Shown: in pieces, positions 6,843 through 11,169 of the stretch
Layout: each line of letters begins with the position of its first letter
How positions within the stretch are numbered: position 1 is the stretch's first letter
Assembly: GCA_964471755.1 (NCBI GenBank)
Contig: CAYYJM010000219.1
Span: 1 to 11,169, forward strand
Origin: CAYYJM01 sp964471755
GTDB lineage: Bacteria > Planctomycetota > Planctomycetia > Gemmatales > Gemmataceae
DNA length: 11,169 bases
Direction of reading: 5' to 3'
Notes under the pieces: generated by a model
Seen by the model: only the letters and a program-made list of their open reading frames with translations
What the model was told of the DNA's origin: nothing
Database searches by the model: none
Made by a program: the position numbers and the translations under genes

Positions 6843-7301
6843 TCACTCCGCCGTCGCGTCATTCTCGTCGTCTTCGTCCTCGTCCAGTTGAAGCGATGCC
6901 ACGATCGCGCGCAGGATCGGCTCGTATCTTCCCGGATCAACGTCGCTGGTCTGGCACAGGATCAGCAGAGTCCCGGCCTCGGTGTACAGGCAACGAGTCC
7001 AGCAGGTGTTCGTCGCATCGAGGCTGAGGAACTGCATCTCATGGCCCAGTGCCATCTGCCCGGCAACGGTATCGACGCGGGCCTCGGCGTCGAGCTGCGG
7101 ATACTCCGCACGCATGGCCGCCAGGGCCGCCTCGGCCAGATCCTCGATCGGCGGATTCGAGCGATGACACTGCATCGTCAGGAAGGCCGTGCCGGGACTC
7201 TGGAGCGACAGACCCCAGCCGTCCTCGTGGTCCTCCGGTTCCAGGTCCCAGTCATCGGGATACCGAAAGGCGACCCCTGCATGGTGGAAGTGCTTTGTCA
7301 T
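6843..7301 (-). CDS. Small cytosolic PsbP/DUF1795-like protein of unknown function
   Basis: The 152-residue product has no signal peptide or membrane segment. It opens with GVAFRYPDDWDLEPED, the 'F.YP..W' opening typical of PsbP/DUF1795 (DcrB-like) alpha-beta proteins. It continues with a strand carrying LTMQCHRSN, a helix EDLAEAALAAMRAEYP, later strands (MALGHEMQFLSLD, LLILCQTSD) and a final helix YEPILRAIVASLQLDE. This is a fold-level resemblance; no function follows from it. The tail is strongly acidic (DEDEDDENDATAE). I prefer ATG 7301 to the adjacent GTG 7304, because the GAGGG upstream on the minus strand is 4 bases from the ATG but only 1 from the GTG. It begins 19 bases after the stop of the LRR lipoprotein gene and is probably its operon partner. 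Confidence 0.8.
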   Translation of the reverse strand: MTKHFHHAGVAFRYPDDWDLEPEDHEDGWGLSLQSPGTAFLTMQCHRSNPPIEDLAEAALAAMRAEYPQLDAEARVDTVAGQMALGHEMQFLSLDATNTCWTRCLYTEAGTLLILCQTSDVDPGRYEPILRAIVASLQLDEDEDDENDATAE

Positions 7302-7320
7302 CACGCCCTCGCTTCCAGGC

Positions 7321-8343
7321 TCACTTGATGAGCAGGGAGGTGTTCTGCTTGCGCAGCTCTCCCCGGGCCGCTGGCGTCACCTTCTCGCAGCCCTGAAGTC
7401 CGAGCAGACGCAACGACGTCAGAGGAGTCAGTTTCGCCAGCCCGGCATCGCCGATGTTGGTGCCGGTCAGGTCGAGCTTTTCCAGGTTCCTGAGTTTGAC
7501 GAGGCTGGCCAGGGCCGTATCGCTGATTCCCTTGCTGTCGGCCAGGCGGAGAATCCGGAGCTTCGTCAGCCCCTCGATCGCCTTCAGATCACTGACCCCG
7601 GTGCTGGACAGGTCCAGTTCGCGCAGTTCGCCGAAGGTTCCGATGCCCTGGAGGCCGGGACCCACGGCGCTCTTCACCAGCGAGAGCGCGTGCAACTTGC
7701 TCAACCCGCTCAGAGCGGTGAAGACGCTGTTGTTCAGGTTCCGGTAGCCGTGAATGTGCAGTCGCTCGAGTTGCTTCAGATCGGTCAGCGATTTCAGCCC
7801 CTTGTCGGTGATGTTCGGCGCCGGCTTCTCCGGATTGGTCATCTCGTCGCGAGTCACGGTCACCTCGCGGAGGCCGGTAGCTTTCGCCACCTGGGCCAGG
7901 CCAGCGTCGGTCAACCCGACACTGCCCACAAGCTGCAAGACCTGCATGCTGTTGAGCCGATTGAGCGTGTCGAGTTGGCGGTCATGGGCACGGTAGATGA
8001 CCACGGCGAAGGGTATCTCCGGCACGAGAACCTTGTCCAGCGCCCCTGGTTCAAGATCATCGAAGTAGAACGCCAGCAGATCGTCCGGGCGCTGCGGCAG
8101 GCGGGCCTCGAAATCCCGATCGCCCCAGGTTTGCAGCCGCAACCGGCCGACAGTTCCTCCCGCTGCTCCCCAGGACTCGACCACGTCGCTCGGCGGCGGA
8201 TCGACCGCCGATGTGCTGTTCTTCGGATTCTGCTCCGGGGTCGGCGATGTGTCCGGGTCGGCGGGCTTCGGCTCCGCGCCACCACCACATCCCAGGGCCG
8301 TCACCAGGAACAAAATCACCAGGCCGCGTGTCGTCATCTGCAT
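7321..8343 (-). CDS. Leucine-rich-repeat lipoprotein
   Basis: The 340-residue protein starts with a lipoprotein signal (hydrophobic LVILFLVTALGC, lipobox TALGC, Cys19) followed by a low-complexity linker rich in Pro, Gly, Asp and Ser (about 20-55). From about 125 to the end it carries leucine-rich repeats of about 24 residues with the consensus LxxLxLxxTxIxDxGLaxLxxLxxL. The clearest are ELRELDLSSTGVSDLKAI (about 239-256), KLRILRLADSKGISDTAL (261-278), NLEKLDLTGTNIGDAGL (286-302) and SLRLLGLQGC (310-319). One inter-repeat loop is expanded (about 164-178, with NPEKPAPN). LRR lipoproteins of this kind are abundant in planctomycetes and presumably bind proteins or glycans at the cell envelope; no partner is known. 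ATG 8343 has an excellent AGGAGG (8352-8357 on the minus strand) 8 bases upstream. It is divergent from nnrD and followed by the small PsbP-like gene. Confidence 0.87.
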   Translation of the reverse strand: MQMTTRGLVILFLVTALGCGGGAEPKPADPDTSPTPEQNPKNSTSAVDPPPSDVVESWGAAGGTVGRLRLQTWGDRDFEARLPQRPDDLLAFYFDDLEPGALDKVLVPEIPFAVVIYRAHDRQLDTLNRLNSMQVLQLVGSVGLTDAGLAQVAKATGLREVTVTRDEMTNPEKPAPNITDKGLKSLTDLKQLERLHIHGYRNLNNSVFTALSGLSKLHALSLVKSAVGPGLQGIGTFGELRELDLSSTGVSDLKAIEGLTKLRILRLADSKGISDTALASLVKLRNLEKLDLTGTNIGDAGLAKLTPLTSLRLLGLQGCEKVTPAARGELRKQNTSLLIK

Positions 8344-8351
8344 GGCTCTGT

Positions 8352-8357
8352 CCTCCT
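8352..8357 (-). promoter_or_regulatory. Strong Shine-Dalgarno of the LRR lipoprotein
   Basis: The minus strand reads AGGAGG here, 8 bases before the ATG ending at 8343. It is the strongest ribosome binding site in the window and selects the first Met of MQMTTRG rather than the third residue. Confidence 0.7.
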
Positions 8358-8365
8358 CGCTGGCT

Positions 8366-8395
8366 ATTGTCGTCCGACCGCGATCGGCTGTCCAA
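8366..8395 (-). promoter_or_regulatory. Possible promoter of the LRR lipoprotein unit
   Basis: On the minus strand TTGGAC (8390-8395) and GACAAT (8366-8371) are 18 bases apart. The -10 ends 22 bases before the ATG, leaving a short leader that still contains the AGGAGG. Both boxes are only partial matches. A near-palindrome (8374-8387) fills most of the spacer. Confidence 0.25.
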
Positions 8396-8439
8396 TCCCG
8401 AACGGCCAGATCGTCTTTCTCTCGTCAGCGTCTTTCCGC

Positions 8440-8445
8440 TATAAC
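8440..8445 (+). promoter_or_regulatory. Possible -10 box for nnrD
   Basis: TATAAC (8440-8445) matches TATAAT at five of six bases and ends 31 bases before ATG 8477. No convincing -35 box lies 16-18 bases upstream. It is the most A+T-rich hexamer in the 133-base divergent gap. Confidence 0.3.
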
Positions 8446-8476
8446 GGACGGAGTGGAAGCCACGCGAGGGACGCCG

Positions 8477-9343
8477 ATGCTGATCGATGCACCGATCCGC
8501 CTGCCGCGACGAGCCCGCGACACGCACAAGGGCGACTATGGTCGCGTGCTGGTCGTGGCAGGTTCACGCGGCATGTCCGGAGCCGCCATCCTGGCCGGGA
8601 CGGCCGCCCTCCGCGGCGGTTCGGGCCTGGTTCGTGTCGCCGTCGCGCGGAGCATCGCCGCCATCGTCGCCGGTGCCCAGCCGTGCTACATGACGGCTGA
8701 CTTGCCCGAAGATGATCAGGGGCGTCTCGGCCCCGGAGCGCTGGACGCCCTGCGGCCTCATCTCGACTGGAGCAGCGTCGTCGTCCTCGGTCCCGGCCTC
8801 GGCCAGAGCGATGCCCTGAGTGCGCTTGTTGGTGAGATGGTCACGAATTGCGATCGGCCCCTGGTCCTCGACGCCGACGGCCTGAATCTCCTGGGTGGAC
8901 ACCCGGGACCAGTCGCTTCCCGGACGGCACCCACGGTTTTGACGCCGCATCCCGGCGAGTTCGCCCGCCTGACGGGCCAGCCGGCTCCGGTGGGAGAACA
9001 TCGACGACTGGAAGCGGCAGCGGCGTTTGTCCGCGAGTTCCCCGGCATCCTGGTCCTGAAGGGAGCCGGGACGATCGTCGCCGACCCGCACCGCACGTAT
9101 ATCAACCGAACCGGTAATTCGGGCATGGCCACGGGCGGCACCGGCGACGTGCTTGCCGGTTTGATCGGGGCCTTGCTTGGGCAGGGGCTCGATGCCTTCG
9201 AGGCGGCCGCCCTGGCGGTCCACGTCCACGGCCTGGCGGGGGACCGGGCCGCCGCACGCCTGGGCGAACCGGGCCTGCTGGCGACGGACTTGCTGGACGA
9301 ACTGCCGTTCGCTCTGGCCAGCCAGATCGATGAACAGGGCTGA
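8477..9343 (+). CDS. nnrD: ADP-dependent NAD(P)H-hydrate dehydratase
   Basis: This 288-residue enzyme repairs damaged cofactors, dehydrating the S-epimer of NADHX or NADPHX back to NADH or NADPH at the expense of ADP in bacteria. It has the ribokinase-like fold of the YjeF C-terminal family. Diagnostic stretches in order are KGDYGRVLVVAGS (18-30), GPGLG (105-109), LDADGLN (131-137), LTPHPGEF (155-162), KGAGTIV (195-201) and the nucleotide-binding, catalytic NSGMATGGTGDVLAG (214-228, Asp224). Length fits the stand-alone dehydratase; the NnrE epimerase domain, often fused at the N-terminus, is absent and no separate nnrE is in the window. The frame is open back to 8213, but ATG 8477 is chosen because GAGGG (8466-8470) is 6 bases upstream and family similarity begins here. 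The zinc-ribbon gene follows 41 bases later and may be co-transcribed. Confidence 0.95.
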   Translation: MLIDAPIRLPRRARDTHKGDYGRVLVVAGSRGMSGAAILAGTAALRGGSGLVRVAVARSIAAIVAGAQPCYMTADLPEDDQGRLGPGALDALRPHLDWSSVVVLGPGLGQSDALSALVGEMVTNCDRPLVLDADGLNLLGGHPGPVASRTAPTVLTPHPGEFARLTGQPAPVGEHRRLEAAAAFVREFPGILVLKGAGTIVADPHRTYINRTGNSGMATGGTGDVLAGLIGALLGQGLDAFEAAALAVHVHGLAGDRAAARLGEPGLLATDLLDELPFALASQIDEQG

Positions 9344-9384
9344 GGAGTCGTAGTAACGAAAGACCAGGACGGGGGCTACGTCGG

Positions 9385-10374
9385 ATGAACCTGCAGTGTC
9401 CGAGCTGTTTGAAGCCGTTGACCGTGCCCGATCAGTACGCCGGGCAGATGATGAAGTGCCCCCTGTGCAGCAACACCTTCTCGGTGCCTGCACAGGGCGG
9501 CGGAGGCGAGCCGCTGCCGCCGCTGCCTTCCGCACCACCCGTGAACACGCCGGTAACCCTGGCCCCACCGACACAGTCGGCTCCCCCGACGCCGACCGCG
9601 CCACCGCTGGCCCCGCCAGTTTCGCCGACGTCGCTGCCGGTCCCACCGGTGCCGCCGGTGCCGAGTCGCACGCCGAGCAGCGGCCAGCCGACTGGTGCCT
9701 ACGAGAAGAATTGCGTCGTCTACTTCAGTCCCGAGGTGATGCGCTGGTTCGCTCCCGTGGCTCTGGTGCTGATCTTCGTGCTACAGTTTTTCCCCTGGGT
9801 CGGCCTCTTCCCGGGTGGCGTATCCTACGTTACTCAGGGAGCCTGGGGAGCGGCCTTTGGCAGTTACACCGCCGATGAGGACATGGTCCCCGCGAAGGGC
9901 CTGCCCGAGGAGGAGAAGCCGGGAGCGTCCTCCCTGATGATCTTCTACGTCCTGCTCTTCCTGCCGACGCTGGCTCTCTCCGTGGCGACGCTGCTGCTCG
10001 ATCTCGGCTTCATCCCGACGAGTTCCATTCCGCCGAATCTCCAGCCGCTGCTGCGCTGGCGCTGGGCCGCCGTCGCCGGGTTGAACGTCGTCGTCTTCCT
10101 CTTCCTGGCCTTGCAGATTCTGCTGGGCTTCAGCCTGGAAAGCCAGGTCGTGACCAGGGCGGCCACAGTCACCAAGGTCAACGAGGTCACTGGGACTCTG
10201 GCGAAGAAACAGGCTCAGGTCGATTACGGCGTCAAGATCGCGGTCGTGAGCAAGACCTACGCTCTGTGGCTCGCCTTCTGGCTCCACGTCCTGGCCGCGA
10301 TCGGAGCCGTGACGGCCTTCTGCCTGCACGATCGTCCCGGGAAACCGCTGCCGAGACTCGAACTGTCCTGGTGA
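9385..10374 (+). CDS. Zinc-ribbon, proline-rich, multi-pass membrane protein
   Basis: The 329-residue protein has three parts. Residues 1-34 form a small zinc ribbon of the MJ0042/planctomycete N-terminal type, with CPSC (Cys5, Cys8) and CPLC (Cys25, Cys28) as ligands and YAGQMMKCP between. Residues about 42-103 are a low-complexity linker dominated by Pro with Ala, Thr, Ser and Val. Residues about 120-315 hold four likely membrane helices: about 121-142, 183-209, 226-249 and 290-314. A loop with acidic and Pro residues (161-180) separates helices 1 and 2, and a polar stretch rich in Thr, Val and Lys (about 251-289) separates 3 and 4. The cytosolic zinc ribbon on a flexible tether suggests a protein or nucleic-acid binding module, but no function is known. 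No canonical ribosome site is seen, only a G-run 9 bases before the ATG. It lies 41 bases after nnrD. Confidence 0.85.
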   Translation: MNLQCPSCLKPLTVPDQYAGQMMKCPLCSNTFSVPAQGGGGEPLPPLPSAPPVNTPVTLAPPTQSAPPTPTAPPLAPPVSPTSLPVPPVPPVPSRTPSSGQPTGAYEKNCVVYFSPEVMRWFAPVALVLIFVLQFFPWVGLFPGGVSYVTQGAWGAAFGSYTADEDMVPAKGLPEEEKPGASSLMIFYVLLFLPTLALSVATLLLDLGFIPTSSIPPNLQPLLRWRWAAVAGLNVVVFLFLALQILLGFSLESQVVTRAATVTKVNEVTGTLAKKQAQVDYGVKIAVVSKTYALWLAFWLHVLAAIGAVTAFCLHDRPGKPLPRLELSW

Positions 10375-10377
10375 CGC

Positions 10378-10391
10378 CGGAGTTCGCTCCG
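10378..10391. terminator. Small hairpin between convergent genes, possible weak terminator
   Basis: CGGAG (10378-10382) and CTCCG (10387-10391) form a perfect 5-base-pair stem closed by a TTCG tetraloop. It lies in the 26-base gap between two convergent stop codons (10374 and 10401), where a bidirectional terminator is expected. No T-run follows on either strand, so intrinsic termination is doubtful. Confidence 0.35.
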
Positions 10392-10400
10392 CTCCGAATG

Positions 10401-11169
10401 CTACGACGAGGAGTGCCCGGCCCAGGTCGCGGCCTCCTCGCCGTCGAGTCGGAGCGTCAGACACTTCGCACTGCCGCCCGACTTGAGGAACTCGTCCAGT
10501 TCCGTCGCTCGTGGCGTGAAGCCGTGAACCTCCAGGTCGGCCATCAACCGATCGCAACCGGTGTTCATCAGGACCGTCGTGCCGATCACCACGGCATTGC
10601 ACCCGAACCGCTGTGCCTCGCCCTCCTCGACGGCGATCAACGTGGGCACGTTGGCCCGGATGACCTTCTGGCCGTAGGCGTCGAACGCCGCCGGATACCA
10701 GATCGCCGCTCCAGCCGCCAGCGGACAGAAGCAGGTATCCAGGTGGTAGAACGCCGGGTTCACCAGCTCGACCGGCAGCGCCTGGACATGCAGGCACTGG
10801 CCCAGCCACTGATGACCGAGTACGTCGCTGCGGATGCGATAGCCGGCGAAGAGTTTCTCACCGCAGAACAGGGCGTCGCCAGCTCCCTCGAAGAAGCTGT
10901 CCTCGGGAATCGTCTCGACGGTGAAACCCTGAGCCGCGAACCACGCCTCGAACACGGGCGATTCCTTCTGCCGCACCGGATGGCGGAAGTGCGACGAGAA
11001 GAACCGCTTCTGATAGATCAGGCCGGCGTTCGCCGTGAAGACCAGATCGGGCAGACCCTTGACCGGTTCGAGCCGCTCGACGGTCGCCCCTGCCTCCTGG
11101 ATGAGCCGGTAGAGGCCTTCCCACTGCTGCCGGGCTCGTTCCGGCTTGCTGCCCTGATCGACCTTCATC
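10401..11169 (-). CDS. Amidinotransferase/dimethylarginine-dimethylaminohydrolase-like enzyme, 5' end outside window
   Basis: The visible 255 residues belong to the arginine deiminase/amidinotransferase superfamily (COG1834, DDAH-like), whose members attack a guanidinium carbon with a cysteine. Numbered from the first visible Met, key motifs are PDLVFTANAGL (40-50), EGAGDAL (94-100) with acidic substrate-binding residues, the catalytic His142 in YHLDTCFCPL, and the nucleophile Cys236 in GGSAKC. The substrate could be methylarginine, arginine or a related guanidine compound and cannot be chosen here. Family members usually start about 30-45 residues earlier with a strand and an NPWM-like turn; the Met at 11168 is probably that internal Met, and the last base of the window is consistent with a preceding TGG Trp codon. 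The gene is therefore most likely cut by the window edge. The stop is a TAG at 10401-10403, convergent with the zinc-ribbon gene. Confidence 0.88.
   Translation of the reverse strand, partial: MKVDQGSKPERARQQWEGLYRLIQEAGATVERLEPVKGLPDLVFTANAGLIYQKRFFSSHFRHPVRQKESPVFEAWFAAQGFTVETIPEDSFFEGAGDALFCGEKLFAGYRIRSDVLGHQWLGQCLHVQALPVELVNPAFYHLDTCFCPLAAGAAIWYPAAFDAYGQKVIRANVPTLIAVEEGEAQRFGCNAVVIGTTVLMNTGCDRLMADLEVHGFTPRATELDEFLKSGGSAKCLTLRLDGEEAATWAGHSSS

Noticed and set aside
8355..8364. GCCAGCGAGG on the minus strand, identical to ten bases of the 3171-3181 hairpin arm
   Set aside because: No second arm follows, and the GAGG end is part of the LRR gene's AGGAGG ribosome site. Chance or half-site similarity is the simpler reading.
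8213..8476. N-terminal extension of nnrD overlapping the divergent LRR gene
   Set aside because: The extension is the shadow of the LRR lipoprotein N-terminus. Family similarity and a ribosome site begin at 8477.
9520..9690. Repetitive CCACCG/CCCCGC stretch that could be taken for a tandem repeat or regulatory array
   Set aside because: It is simply the coding sequence of the proline-rich linker (Pro codons) within an intact gene, with no regular unit length.
9781..10809. Minus-strand open frame (342 codons) opposite the zinc-ribbon gene and running into the DDAH-like gene
   Set aside because: It overlaps two real genes, one in a different frame on the same strand, and has Arg-, Gly- and Glu-rich low-information sequence.

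Overview
The window reads as an ordinary chromosomal stretch of a high-G+C planctomycete, most likely from the Gemmataceae or a close relative. The strongest sign is the first gene: a secreted protein joining a sugar-dehydrogenase-like beta-propeller, HEAT-type repeats and a C-terminal CxxCH cytochrome c domain, an arrangement typical of Planctomycetes and Verrucomicrobia. Other signs are a leucine-rich-repeat lipoprotein, a zinc-ribbon/proline-rich/multi-pass membrane protein, and a GCCAGCGAGGG-type hairpin in an intergenic space. The lineage is inferred from memory of these families, since no search could be run. There are ten supported protein genes, no tRNA, rRNA, CRISPR array or insertion sequence, and no sign of a recent insertion.

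Layout. Positions 171-3149 (+) hold the dehydrogenase/HEAT/cytochrome protein behind a possible promoter. A 150-base gap with a long hairpin follows. Next comes a tight two-gene unit (+): an unrecognised Tat-type lipoprotein (GTG start at 3300) and, 9 bases after its stop, an FAD monooxygenase (4038-5207). A small secreted protein of unknown function (5291-5860) has its own possible promoter and converges with a minus-strand block.

The minus-strand block contains an orphan Dam-type adenine methyltransferase (5868-6740), which has a readable promoter of its own, and a two-gene unit of an LRR lipoprotein (7321-8343) followed by a small PsbP/DUF1795-like cytosolic protein (6843-7301). Divergent from the LRR gene, on the plus strand, are NAD(P)H-hydrate dehydratase nnrD (8477-9343) and a zinc-ribbon membrane protein (9385-10374). 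The window ends in an arginine-deiminase-superfamily gene on the minus strand (10401 to beyond 11169), whose N-terminus lies outside the window.

The genes do not form one pathway. NnrD is metabolite-repair housekeeping, and the amidinotransferase/DDAH-like enzyme acts on guanidino compounds. The cytochrome protein and the three secreted or lipid-anchored proteins belong to the cell envelope, and the methyltransferase acts on DNA. I do not see a convincing new multi-gene system. The best leads are the unknown lipoprotein coupled to the monooxygenase, the intergenic hairpin, and the methyltransferase with a private promoter and no restriction partner.
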